Assembly (NCBI GenBank): GCA_037013685.1 | Contig: CM072894.1 | Coordinates: forward strand, 1,366,841 to 1,430,840 | Direction of reading: 5' to 3' | Length of the DNA: 64,000 nucleotides | Origin: Acridotheres tristis | Taxonomy: Eukaryota > Chordata > Aves > Passeriformes > Sturnidae | In this document: one piece after another, positions 15,701 through 27,059 of the stretch | Layout of the letters: every line of letters starts with the position of its first letter | Numbering within the stretch: position 1 is the first letter of the stretch | Program-made: the position numbers and the translations under genes | Notes under the pieces: generated by a model | What the model saw: only the letters and a program-made list of their open reading frames with translations | Told to the model about the DNA's origin: nothing | Database searches by the model: none

Positions 15701-17425
15701 AGGTTCCACCAAGGAGGTGGATGGTCAGTGAGAGAACGTGAGTTAATTTGAAAGATGCTTCTTCACGGATGTGAAGCTGTACATTTGCTCTTAAATTGAT
15801 TTCTTCCTTATCTTAGCTCTATGGGTGAAGCTGTCTTAGTTAAAACTTTAGAGAGTTTCCCATTAAGGTGTCACTTAACAGGCTGCTTTTTCAGAGAAAA
15901 GCAGTTTGTCTGTCCTTTGCTGTGAATGCTTGCAGAGGACAAGATTAATGTGCTTTTCATGTTCACTCATGTCAGGGGAGGTGGTTGTTTGCTATTTCTT
16001 CAACGCTGCTCATGGTTCTTCCCCACTCAGTCCTGAGATATTTGTTTAGAGAAGGCAGGAGAGAGAGATAGTTTTGTAAATGTTCATTGATAGTTGTACA
16101 GAAGTACCGAATTTATGGTGGAGTTGTAATGAGCTTAAGTGTTAAAAGTTAATTTCCACATATTTTCTAAATGTACAAAAAGATGCTCTGGTACTGCCTG
16201 TACTTTGCAGTCCTCAATTTAAAAAAAAAGTCTGTAGGTTACATAGTGTAACATTATTCTTATGTAAATGATGGAACACCTGGAAGGGTGGCAAGAAGCA
16301 TCCTGCTAGGCACAAAATCAAATTTCTCTATGAAAAATAAGTTTTTCATTTGGCTTATCTGTGGATTTGTTAAGCTTTCTGATATAATAGTTAAAAAAAC
16401 AAGGCCAACACTTTAAAAATCCCATGTTTGTACTTTGCTTGTTGTGGGAGTAATGTCTGTAACTTGGTGTCAGAAAGAAGTGGAAGAAGCTCATCATTGC
16501 CTCTGTCACATCATGGAAGGAGATGATGCCTCAAGAGCTGCTAGATCAGAACAAGGGAGAGGATTCCTGAGCTCAGAGCAGAGCATCGAGGTGCACAGAA
16601 CACACTGAGCTTCGTCTCCCAGGCACACCTTGTGCTGGGCTTGGCTCAGAGAGACAGCAAAGCTCTGCAGGTGGCTGCAGTTCCGTGGATACTGAAGTAG
16701 TGCTGCAAAAGGCACACTAATTATAATTCTTTTCATGCAAGTGTCTATATTAGAGATCACCCTCACCCAAAAGCTTTTGCCATCAATATGGTCATGAGCA
16801 AAGGTGATCTTTTGTTGGCTTATATTTTTACAGAGCAGTTGTACAAATCTTCATCATAAAGGCAGTATTTGGTGAAGCAGCTGTAACCTGCTCTCAGTCA
16901 CCACTCACCTCTTCTAAGTTGCTGTCTATTTTTACAGCAATCATAAAATAAAACAGTTGAGATGAAAATGAAATGCAGCAGGTGAGGGAAGCAGCAGGAT
17001 ATACTTGAAAGGAGGAAGGATGGTGCATCAGAAAATGCTTTGTTCATATACTTTCATGATTATTTTATTTGAACTTTTTCTGAGAGTGACTGTAAGTGCT
17101 CAGTGATTTTCACCTTTCCCTTTAATAAGCACCTGAACTATGAGACTCAAACCGACTTTTTCTTCCAAATTAAAGAGAATGGGCATAGGAAATAACGTAG
17201 CATATGACATTCCATTTTCTTTGGTGCACCTCTAAGCTACGTAAGTTCATGTCCAAACATGCCTACACATTATTCTGACACTAAAATATTCTGCTCTGTA
17301 AATGATTTAATGTATTTCTATTTGTGTGCCAGATTTGTCTGAGCAGTATGTGACAAAGAAGCTGTGCTTTTTGGATAAGTTTGGGGGAAATCAGTTGATG
17401 GCTGCTCTCAGAGAAGAGCAGAGTA

Positions 17426-17450
17426 GCATCACTACTCTGAGTAGTGATGC
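17426..17450. repeat. Perfect hairpin, 11-bp arms and 3-nt loop
   Basis: The arms gcatcactact and agtagtgatgc are exact reverse complements around ctg. A second small inverted repeat (gctct...agagc) lies just before it at 17404-17419. No known RNA family is recognised. Confidence 0.85.
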
Positions 17451-19120
17451 AGACCTCAATAAGTACTGGAAAACTCCAGCGTTCTCCCAAGTGCTTACAG
17501 ACTGTGGGGCACAATTAACCAATGGAAACACATTTTTGCTTCATGTGCTACTTAGAATCTGGAGGCCATATTTATTTTTGAAATAATTTTGAGCCCTCTA
17601 GGGAATGTCTTTGGGACCTGCAGCTCAGTTCTCTGGAAAAAAATAGCTGTCCTTGCAAAAGCAGCTCAGTCAGGATGTTAGGAGGGATCTATCACAATCA
17701 GTTTAATTATTATACCAGAGATTTGGAGGAGCTGTGGCCTCCATGCAGTGCTGCAGCTGTGAACACAGCTGAATACAAGACATGAAGCTGTAAAAGGGGC
17801 ACCAAAGTCACCTCATCTTTGGCTCTTGGGCAATAACAACAAGCACAGCCCCTAGGGCTGCTTGCAGTGACTGTAGGCAGATTTTGGGGTCGTGTCTTTG
17901 ATGCTTTGCAAATTCTTCTTTGCAATTGTAGGAACACTCCAGATTCTTCAATGGACTCTGCATTTTCACTCATTCTGGTGGCTCCTTGTGTCTCCTCTGC
18001 TACAAGTACTGCTGCCTTCCTCTCTGTACAGCAGTCTTTACTAGGATGTCAGTTTTGTGAGGTTAGACCCTTTTGGGGAATGTTTTCCTTCATTTACATC
18101 CTGGACTCTACTTCTTTTTTTTGTATATGTGTTGGTGAAAAGGTTTTTAACTTGGGCAGCATCCATTGCAAAAACAGGAGCTGATTTCTGTATCACACCC
18201 TCTGAAAGCCTGCAAAATGTGAAAAAAACACGTGGCTTTGGAGGCAGACAGGAACAAAGGGGTCATTAGATGCAGAATTAGGACTTTCTTGCTCCATCTC
18301 ACCAGAAGACCCGAGCCTTGTGACAGCAGTGTAGGGGCAGCAGATGGCAAAGTGCGAATAGCATGGGAAGTGATCAGGAATCCCTGGGAAGTGCATGGCA
18401 AACGAGGGGACATTACTGACAGCACAGAGAGCAAGGCAATCATCTGTGCAGCCATAAAATAACCTTCACCTTTGCTGGCAGACACTGACACTGCAGTAAA
18501 CAGGCTCAGACTGGGAAAGGCACATGGTAAATGGTGCAGATGAAGCCATAAAAGTCTGGCAGCCAATGCAGTTCATGTCTTTCATAAAATCTGTGAAGAA
18601 GCAAATGGGAAGGCAGGGACTGGCCAAAGCATCAGTGCAAATCGATCTACTTTTCACCATCGCAGGGAAAAAAGGCAGACCTGAAAGACCTGCTGAGCAG
18701 TTCTCTTCTCAAACACAATGTGTGCCACATGTTAGTGGAACTTGCAGAGCAATATGGGGTCCAAAAAGCTTGAGTGACTTGGGAACTGGTAGAGGGATAG
18801 AATTTTTCTTTCTTGAACTTGGGGTTCAAGTTCCAGGGAACACCAGGAATATTTCTGGTTTTGCCATTGAGAAAAACCTACGTTTCACATTTTACTGCTC
18901 TGAGTCCCCAGCCTACAATGAGGCCGTTATTAAAGAACTATAATATTAAGATATAAACCAAATTTAACAGCTCCCTTTGCAGAAATGTGGTGGGGAGGGA
19001 GAATTATCCCATTCTTTTGGTATTTTTGTAGAAATGGGAAATGTGGGGGCTTCTCTCAGGAGCATCTCTTTTTGTCCACTAGCGAGCAGGTCAATGTTTT
19101 GCTTGTGTCCATCCATCCAT

Positions 19121-19243
19121 TGGAGGCTGGACAGGGCTTGGAGCACCCTGGGATGGTGGAAGGTGTCCCAGCCCACGGCGGGGGGTGGAATGGGTGAGCT
19201 TTAGGGTCCCTACCCACCCCAAACCACCCTGGGATTCTGTGAT
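19121..19243 (+). mobile_element. CR1 LINE 3' tail fragment
   Basis: It runs from ggacagggcttggagcaccc through ggaaggtgtcccagcccac to gggattctgtgat, the terminal part of CR1 in sense orientation. It sits at the compositional boundary. Confidence 0.85.
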
Positions 19244-19999
19244 CCCCCTTAGCAACATTTCATTTATTACCTCCTCCCGCCTCCCAGATAGAACGGGCTC
19301 CGTTTATCTCGCGGAGGTGATGGGCTGGGCTCTGTCCCGAGCAGACAGCTCTCCCTTTTATCTCTCCCGGATCTGTCGGAGCAGCTCTGGAGTCCATCAG
19401 CCCCGTGGTGTGATATCATCCCTTGGCACAGCCCCTGCCTGCCTGCTGCCAGCATGGGTCCTGGGAATGCTCACCAGCAATTGCGCCGCTCCCCGGGGCA
19501 CTGCGCTGCCTCTGCCTCCTCCCCCCCGACAGCCAGCCCATCCTGCATCCTTCCTAGCTCATCCTTCTTCCTTCGCAAATGGAAATGGAAGCCGAAGGGA
19601 AAGCAGGAGGAAGGCTGGGGATAGGCGGTGCTTCCAGGATGACCTCGGTGACCACGGCAAGCAAAGAGAGCCGGGGAGGAAGGAGCCAGCTGCCTTCTCT
19701 GCCAGTCGCTTGGATTTTAATTCTTCTCGGTATTTTCTTTAGCTCTGTTGGTTGAAAAGACTTTTCCTTGATGTGTCACGAGTTCTGCAGAGCACAGGGG
19801 CAGCCAACACCCAGCTGGGACTGAGCCCAGCCTGGCAGCCTGGGGCGGGTGCTCAAGCAAACAAGATTTTGGGGATTGTATCTGTCTGCTGGTTTCCTTA
19901 TCCCTGCCACCCAGGTAACTGCTGAGCCCATTCCCTGTTCACCCTGCTCTACAAGGGCAGCGTAAGATCAAATTTCTGAACATCTCATCTGCTACTCCA

Positions 20000-20071
20000 G
20001 GGGCTGCTCCAAGCCCCATCCAGCCTGTCCTCGAACACTTCCCGGGATCCAGGGGCAGCCACAGCTGCTTG
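20000..20071 (-). mobile_element. CR1 LINE fragment
   Basis: The stretch ctgctccaagccccatccag ... acacttcccgggatccaggg matches an internal part of the CR1 tail, reversed, and lacks the terminal box. Confidence 0.75.
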
Positions 20072-21408
20072 GAGCCGCCAACCCTTCCCATCCAAGAGGG
20101 AAAGGGAAAAAAAACACCCCCAACCTCTGAGCATCATAAAGATTTTATTATAAACAAACCTCTGGGAGCATTTTGGGAGCCGAGGTGATAAAAATTCCTT
20201 AACAGGGAAGGTGGGGGAGGGCAGGCCCAGCACCCTCCTGAGGGTCCCACCTTTCCACCTAATCCCCCCCATTGCCATCTGGCAGATTTACTGGCCCCAC
20301 TAACGTGGCTCCCACTGATATAATGAGGAATTGCAGGCTGGGCTGTATTTCCTCATGAATGTCACATCCCTGCCAGAAAAGTTCAGGGCTGGGTCAGATT
20401 TTATATATATTTATGCATATAAAATATATGTATCTATAAATATCTATACATATTTCTTCTTTCCAGGTGATTTCCATCTTTCCCTACCTAAGGACACACT
20501 CACCTTCATCTTCCCTACCCACCAGGTGTTGTGCTGTTGACCTGAGTTTGGGTTACAGAAAATAATCCAAGGGCCAAACCCCACACCCACCCCCTCCCGG
20601 GTGGCAATGCTGCATGGTGCTGCTTTCCATGGGTGCCACAGGAGCACTGAGCCTGTCCTCACCCCACTTCCAGCCAGGAAATGCTGATTTAATCAAGCTC
20701 AGACTCTGTTTAAGGGGCTGGAAAAGGAAGGTGGGTAGCTGGGACTTCAAACAGCCCCATCCTTCCTCCCACACCTTCACAGGGTCATGATCAGGGAGGG
20801 ATGTGGCCCAGCATCCTAAATCCCTGCCTGCCAAGCTCCTCCAGCTTTGCTGCACCCATCTCAAATCCTCCTTCCCTGGCCATGGCCAAGCTGCCCTTCT
20901 CCAGCAAGAGGTCACCAAGCCCCTTCTCTCAGGACAGCAGAGCCTCAAATGTGCTTCTAGGTGAATTTTGTAATGAATAAAGGCTCCTGGCATGGCTACT
21001 CCTGCTGCCTGAAGGTTTTAGGATGCCAATTCCAGGCACAGATTCCTGAGGAACGTGCTGTCCTCACCAATTTGGGGTTTCCTGGATCCTTTCCATGGGT
21101 CATCCCATTCCATAACTGAGAACTCCCATTCTGCATGGATTGCAGTCAAGATCTAGGGAGGAGGTGAAGCCCCTGCACACCTTGGGGGTGAAGGGGGTGT
21201 CCCAGGGTGCAAGGGAGGCCCAGGCCAGGCTCATGGAAAATTCTGGATATAATCCTCCCGGGTTTCCTCTCCCCTGCTTGGAATTAACCATAGCTGCCTG
21301 GAGGCACCTTCCACCAGGGGATTTTCCCATTTCCATCAGGAGGGGAAGGCAAGGACTTGTTGTACTCAAGGCACTCTGGTCCCTTCATGAGATAACTTTT
21401 TTTTAAGA

Positions 21409-21545
21409 TCTCAGAATCCCAGAATGGTTTGGGTTGGAAGGGACCTTAAAACACATCTCATTCCAGGGCAGGGACACCTTCCACTATCCCAGGGTGCTCC
21501 AAGCCCCAGTTTCCAACCTGGCCTTGGACACTTCCAGAGATGGGG
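21409..21545 (-). mobile_element. CR1 LINE 3' tail fragment
   Basis: It starts tcagaatcccagaatggttt, continues with gggttggaagggacctta and includes the cagggacaccttccac box and gccttggacacttccaga. Confidence 0.9.
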
Positions 21546-22394
21546 AAAATAATCCTGCTGGAGCCTTTGCCTTCCCAAACCCCACCCCTGAAGCAGCTGC
21601 ACACCTTCTCATCAGAGGCTGCCTCTCTAAGTGGCCTTTTTCCCACAATTTCAGAGTTTTATGGCCAGCATTCCTCATTTTCCATGTCATTAATCTCCAC
21701 AGGCCTTGGCTCCAAGCAGGCAGGAAGCCAAACTCTGCCAGACAGGTTCCAAGCAAAATCCAAGTTGTCTGGAAAAGGAGAAAACCCAGTTAAAAGTTGG
21801 GAAAGCACTTGAGCCTCAAATTGGCTCTTCCCAGCCACCCAGCAGGACAAGTGTGATGCTGCTCAGCCAACAGATGGATTTGGTGGCAGCCAGGGCGTCT
21901 TTTCCCACTCCACTTGACTTTTCTAGCAAGCAGCCAAAATGCAACGTGTTCCTTGAGCTCATAGATTTAATTATGCCCAAAGGGGAGGGGGGGAGGGGAG
22001 GGAAGAAAAACCCACCCAACCCAAAGCAAGAACTGGGAGATTTTTTTTTTAAGTTTCTTTAGAAAGATGTTGCTTTTAGAGCTGCTCCTGAACACTATCA
22101 GCCAATGCATTTTTTCAGAGCATTTTTGCTGTGTGCTCTCATTTCCTCATTTTGGAAGTTGCTTTGCTGTGAATCTTCAACTCTCCGAAGTCCCAAAGCT
22201 GAGGATGACACAGGCAAAACCTCTTTCAGGTAGGACGAGGGAGGAGGAGAAGAAACCTGTGGGACAAGGGGAAAGAGCAAAAACTCACCTGGAAGTCTCC
22301 ACAAATACCTTGAATCCTTCTGCAGGTTGCCCACAGGTTGTTCTCTGCTCAGGAGGACCAGAGAATCCCAGAATGGGACTCCCTTCAGTCCTTC

Positions 22395-22601
22395 AGGGAA
22401 GGCTTAGGTTGGATATTTGGAAAATTTTTTCCCTGAAAGGGAGGCCAGGCATTGGCACAGTTGCCAGGGCAGCAGTGGAGTTCCCATGCCTGGAGGGATT
22501 TAAAATCCGCATGGATGTGGCACTTGGGGATGTTGATGGCTGGTGGGATTGGCAGTGCTGGGGCAATGGTTGGACTCGGTGGTCTGAGAGTGATTCCATG
22601 G
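22395..22601 (+). mobile_element. CR1 LINE tail, different subfamily
   Basis: Sense CR1 reading ggcttaggttggatatttgg, ccaggcattggcacag, tggagttcccatgcctggag and ggttggactcggtggtctga. It has the 'ttggactNgatgatct' type ending, unlike the 'cctgcccatggcagg' copies. Confidence 0.85.
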
Positions 22602-23388
22602 TAAATCCAAGGCACCACGTTTCCCGACTGAGGGGAGGTTGGGAGCTGCCAAGCTCCATGGTTTTGTGTCACTTCCCTGCTTCCAGACAAAATTCCAGCA
22701 TGGTCTGCACCAAGAAGGACTGGCTGAGCAGCCCAGCAGCACAGGCACAGTGAGCCAGGATCCTTGGGAAGTGGGACATGATCCAGCTGTGTCCTAGAGG
22801 GATCTCAGATGCATTTTGGAGGAACCCTGATGGAATCTGCAGACACTTCCCTGCCCTGCCTGGATTCCTCTTCCCTCCATCCCCCTCCAAGTGTCTCCAC
22901 GGCAGAGCTGGGAAGTAGCCCTGCATACTCAAGCCCTCAGTCCTGCCTCACAAAGGGAACCGAGAGGAATTGTTTTGGAATAACAGTGCAAATCGAATTT
23001 CCCGTCGTAGATAAAGGGGAGAGAGGTCAAATATGAGAAGGCTTTAGATGAAAGAGGAATTACCCTGCAGCCCGCCCGGAATAACTCAATTCCAGCCTCG
23101 TTTTCAGCACTCCCAGGACCTGACACAGCACAGGGCCCAGCAGATAAACGTGGCCAAGGCAATTTGTTATCCCCAACGTGGAGCTACTTCACCAACCACA
23201 GGCTGAGCATCCCCTGCCCCCTAAAACGAGGGAAAGCATCCCAGCGAGTCAGGGGCCATCATCCATCAGCCCAGGGAAAGCCAGGCAGCCCTGATCAGCT
23301 TCTAGCCAGAGCCACTCTGTAGTTTGGGTGCACAGATATTCCTCCTCCTCCTCCCAAGCTGCATGCCCCAGAGGTGGCGCTGGGCACC

Positions 23389-23486
23389 TGGCTGCCCCAG
23401 CCTGGGGACATTCCCTAAAAGCCAGTCCCTCTTCCCTTGGCTGCCCCAGCCTGGGGACATTCCCTAAAAGCCAGCCCCTCTTCCTT
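23389..23486. repeat. Tandem duplication, two 49-bp copies
   Basis: Copies 23389-23437 and 23438-23486 both start tggctgccccagcctgggga and are almost identical. A third partial copy (tggctgctccct) follows at 23487. Confidence 0.92.
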
Positions 23487-24208
23487 TGGCTGCTCCCTAG
23501 CCCTGGCAGGGGTTTGGGATGGGCTCGGGATGCTCCTAGCGAGGTTTTCCCCCTTCTCCTCTTCAGCTTCCCTCTCTTGCAGACTCAGAGTTCTCTCCAC
23601 CTTTCCCAAAGCCGCATTTCATCCCTTTGGTTTCATCCCCAGCTTTTCCTGCTTTTTTCGCCGCACAGAAGGATTTGGGAGCGGCGCTGCCAGGGCTGGG
23701 CTGGGCTGGGCTCGGGGACCCTCAGCAGCGCCGGGACCTCCTCCTGGATAAATGGGCTGCAGAAATTCCTGCCGCTCACCACCGCCTGAACCCAGCCGGC
23801 TCAAAGGCGGCTGCTAAGCCTGCACTGCCTGCATTATCCACGGGGATTGGGGAGGATTGCAGGAATTGCTCTCTGCTAGCGGGGAAGGAGGGATTTTTGG
23901 GGTTTTGTATTTTTTTTCTCCCCCCTTCAAACTCAAATATGTAATTGAAGAGTGAAATTCTGAAAGCTTGCTCAAGGACTCTGGGTATTTAATCGCCTTT
24001 AAAATCCAGGAATTGCTCCCCGTTCCCTTCCTGATTTAATGGGACACAGGTTTCTTGTTCCTGCAGGCGCTCTGAAGCTGGTGACCATTGGATAATTGTG
24101 CCTTGATATAGCACAAATGCACCATTCTGTCTGCACCCTCATCCTTCTAAATACAGTAAAAACCTTTTTTTTTTTTCCCCTTTAATTGCACTGAATTTGA
24201 AGAAGGAG

Positions 24209-24276
24209 TCCCTGGCCATGGCAGGGGGCTGGAACAAGATGATCTTTAAAGTCCCTTTCTGTGATTCTATGATTCC
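24209..24276 (+). mobile_element. CR1 LINE 3' end
   Basis: Short tail with ggaacaagatgatctttaaa followed by gtccctttctgtgattctat and gattcc, the terminal ATTCTATG-type repeat. Confidence 0.8.
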
Positions 24277-25953
24277 AAACCCTTCCCTTAGGGCAGAGGA
24301 ATAAATTAATTTTAAAATAGATTAAAAATATTCAAAAGGGCCTGTAATAAATCAGATAAAGGACACCTGCCTGTGGCTTGTGCACACTGATGCTTTGGCT
24401 GTGCAATCCAATCTACACAGGAAAGGTTTTCCTCACTTCTGCTGTGCAGCAGCGAGATTTTTGGGTGGTTTTTTTGCATCCCCAAACATTTCCTTCTGCT
24501 ACTGGAACCATTTAATTTGCTGTAAACGTGGGCAGAGGTTTGCTTTTCCCTTGTGGGCATCCAGAGGACACCTGGCCCCTCTCTGTGTTCCCCAGCCAGG
24601 AGTCCTTTCCCTCAGAGCCTGTAATTAGGTTGGGATTTGCTCTGCTCCTGCTGAAGCCTTCCATTAGCACAGTCATGGAATGGGAATATATTCCCCATCC
24701 TCAGCAGGAACTGGCTTTGCCAGCCTGTGCTGCTGGGAAAAGGCAGACTCTGCCTTCCCCACAGCCTGGGGAGCTGGGATTTTTACCACAATTCTTAAGC
24801 TGAATTCTCTGTTGCTCTCACCCCTGGTTTTTCAGGCACCTCCAGAGCTCCAGCCCCTCCATGTCCCTCTTGCCATGAACTTTCTCCTGCCTCGGCCCAG
24901 CTTCAGCCTTTTCCCCCATAGCCAGGCAGAAAGCTCTTACATTCCTGGACGTGGCCCTGTTATTGCACCTTTCCATCAATGATCACAGGATTTTCCTCCA
25001 GGGAAACAGCCTGAAACACCTCCTAGCCTCTTCCTGCCAGGAATTCCCCTGGAATTTCACTCCACACACTATTTTCCCCAGCATTTTCTCTATCCCAGGG
25101 CAACTTTACAGCTTATACCAACACATCACATCCAGGCTGGGACAACAAATGAACTCTCAGGACCCTGAGTGAGCTTCAGAGAATTCCCTAAGAGATCGAC
25201 CCCCACCCTAGGAAAAGGTTTCTACTCCACCCAGATCCAAATCCCATCATAAATCCAGGATGTTTTGCTGGCACAGATGGAACTCCTGCCCCACCACTTG
25301 CTCAGGTTGTACATTTAATATTGGACCCTTTTCTTCCCCTTGCAGTGCTCCCACTGCCACAGGCATTCATCTAAAGCACAAAGCCCTGACTTGCTGCCCA
25401 GAGGGAGAAACTGCCTCTTCCTCCTTTAAAAATACTAGGAAAACAAGTGAAATTAAGAAAATTAAAGGCAGTGAAAGCCCTGGGAAGGGTGCCACAGTGC
25501 CAGGCCGGGCATCCATCCCTCACACCCAGCCATGGGTTCACACAGGAGGAGCCACAAGGGAACCACCTCAAAATCCTGTTGGATCACATTCCTTGCAACA
25601 TAATGTCATTTTCATTGGGATTAACCGATTTCTGGCTGTAAAAACTCCCGTGGCTAAAGCAGCAGGTGCCACAGCACTGAGCTCAACCCTCCTCTCAGGT
25701 TTATGTCCCTGTGCCCACAGTGAGCTCAAAGCATTCCAGGTGAGGAGATGCCTGGCACAGGGGCTGGGTTTGTGTCTGAAACAGCTCCCACCCCTCCAAA
25801 CAAGACCTCTGCCTCAGCTGGACCACCCAACAGTGGGATTTCACTCCCAGAAATTAGCTCCTCCAACTCCTGGGAGCTGAAGGTGCCCTCCCAGCCAGGC
25901 TGGAACTCCCAGATCATGGTCCTAAAACAATCACCCACACTCTGCACAAATAC

Positions 25954-26280
25954 AGGCTCCAGGGAGAGCTCAGAGCCCCTTCCAGGGCCTAAAGGGGCTC
26001 CAGGAGAGCTGGAGAGGGGCTGGGGACAAGGGATGGAGGGACAGGACACAGGGAATGGCTCCCATTTCCAGAGGGCCGGGATGGATGGGATATTGGGCAG
26101 GCCCTGGCACAGGGTGCCCAGAGAAGCTGTGGCTGCCCCTGGATCCCTGGCAGTGTCCCAGGCCAGGCTGGACACTGGGGCTTGGAGCACTTGGGACAGT
26201 GGAAGGTGTCCCTGCCCATGGCAGGGGTGGGATGAGAGGGAACCTCCCAGCTCCTTCCAACCAAACCATTCCGTGATTCC
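25954..26280 (+). mobile_element. CR1 LINE tail (about 330 bp)
   Basis: Sense CR1 with agagctcagagccccttcca, gatattgggcaggccctggc, ggtgcccagagaagctgtgg, the ccctgcccatggcagg box and an ending at ccattccgtgattcc. It is closely similar to the copy at 59967-60312. It accounts for most of a 276-codon open frame. Confidence 0.92.
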
Positions 26281-26861
26281 CAGGAATCATGCTGGAGCAG
26301 CGGAGGGACGCTCCACTGCTGGGGGAATCGTGAGGATCCAAAGTTTTCCCTGCAAGCTCTCCCGTGCCCCTGGTCACCCCTGGGTGAACACCAGCCTGCT
26401 GCTGCTCCGGGGCAGCCACTGGAAGGAGCCCAGGCCCGAAGCGTGGCTGTCTCCCCTGTGGCCACAGGGCAATTCCAGGTGGCACAAGTGGAGCAGGTGG
26501 CTTTTGGATGGCTCAGGGGACTCCAGAGACAAGCAGGAAGCCAACAAGAGGGAAAATACTAGATGGAAAAGGCCGTGAAAGGTGTAAAGGTGAAGCTGCT
26601 TCAGCTGGAAACTCAATTGGTTCCTTGCTGGCATTTGTCAACATGCACCTGGGAGCCACAGGAAACTGGGAAACTCCAGGAACTTTTCCATGAACACCCC
26701 AACATCGACATGGGTATGTTTTGCCCAAAAACCCACTCTGACACCAAGACCTCCTTCCACGACACACCAAGAACCCAGCAGATGAAACATCTCGTCCCAG
26801 CAAAGGAAGGAAAGAAGATCAGCAGCAGAAAACTGGGTGATATTATAATTAACTTCTTTCT

Positions 26862-26867
26862 TTTATT
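26862..26867 (-). terminator. HDAC4: Distal poly(A) signal AATAAA of HDAC4
   Basis: The minus strand reads GGTGTAAATAAAAG here. Pyrimidine-rich sequence (CTTCTTTCCTTCC-like) follows about 30-50 nt downstream near 26800-26820, as expected of a downstream element. Cleavage is predicted around 26835-26850. Confidence 0.7.
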
Positions 26868-26871
26868 TACA
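26864..26871 (-). promoter_or_regulatory. HDAC4: Pumilio-type element TGTAAATA overlapping the poly(A) signal
   Basis: The minus strand TGTAAATA matches the Pumilio consensus UGUANAUA exactly and shares four bases with AATAAA. An 8-mer can occur by chance, so function is inferred. Confidence 0.4.
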
Positions 26872-26976
26872 CCACAAGAATAACAAGTTGTCATAATGTG
26901 GTACAAAATACTGGACTCCTAATAAAGTTGAAATTGAAGTCGGTACTGTCAGAGAAAGACACCATTGGCCAGTAAA

Positions 26977-27059
26977 AAAAAAAAAAAAAAAAAGGAAAAA
27001 AAATAAAGAGAAGAGAAAAAGAAAATAAAAATAAAGTGAGAACAAAGAAAGAAAAAAAC
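26977..27059. repeat. A-rich low-complexity block in HDAC4 3' UTR
   Basis: A run of about 19 A is followed by purine-only A/G sequence, which reads as U/C-rich in the mRNA about 100 nt before the poly(A) signal. Confidence 0.75.

Larger units (their letters stand above)
1..18950. other. AT-rich intergenic DNA, no supported gene
   Basis: This long stretch is visibly AT-rich and has scattered short open frames of 60-165 codons on both strands, with no codon pattern or domain I recognise. It has a single small CR1 tail (3651-3725) and a few short homopolymers. In other vertebrates the sequence past the HDAC4 3' end is the TWIST2-HDAC4 interval, so distal regulatory elements are plausible. I see no TWIST2 exon, RNA gene or splice-consistent exon pair. 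Confidence 0.7.
18951..26839. other. GC-richer intergenic DNA downstream of HDAC4
   Basis: Base composition rises abruptly from about 18.95 kb and CR1 tails become frequent. CpG-bearing patches occur at about 19255-19720 and 23640-23830. Open frames here (up to 276 codons at 25748-26578) are explained by GC-richness and CR1 sequence, not by a gene. The 3' UTR of HDAC4 begins at its right edge. Confidence 0.7.

Noticed and set aside
19185..19742. Open frame of 185 codons on the plus strand
   Set aside because: It begins inside a CR1 tail and runs through GC-rich, stop-poor sequence. The translation is low-complexity Pro/Ser/Arg without a domain.
22067..22753. Open frame of 228 codons on the plus strand
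   Set aside because: Its centre is a CR1 tail (22395-22601), and the flanks show no codon pattern or family match.
25260..25880. Open frame of 206 codons on the plus strand
   Set aside because: There is no domain, the frame is compositionally driven, and overlapping frames on both strands are similarly open.
25748..26578. Open frame of 276 codons on the plus strand
   Set aside because: Most of it is a CR1 tail (25954-26280). The protein has no recognisable domain and overlapping frames on the other strand are equally open.
1..26839. Search for a TWIST2 exon, expected nearby from vertebrate synteny
   Set aside because: No bHLH coding sequence is present. A non-coding TWIST2 exon cannot be recognised without alignment.
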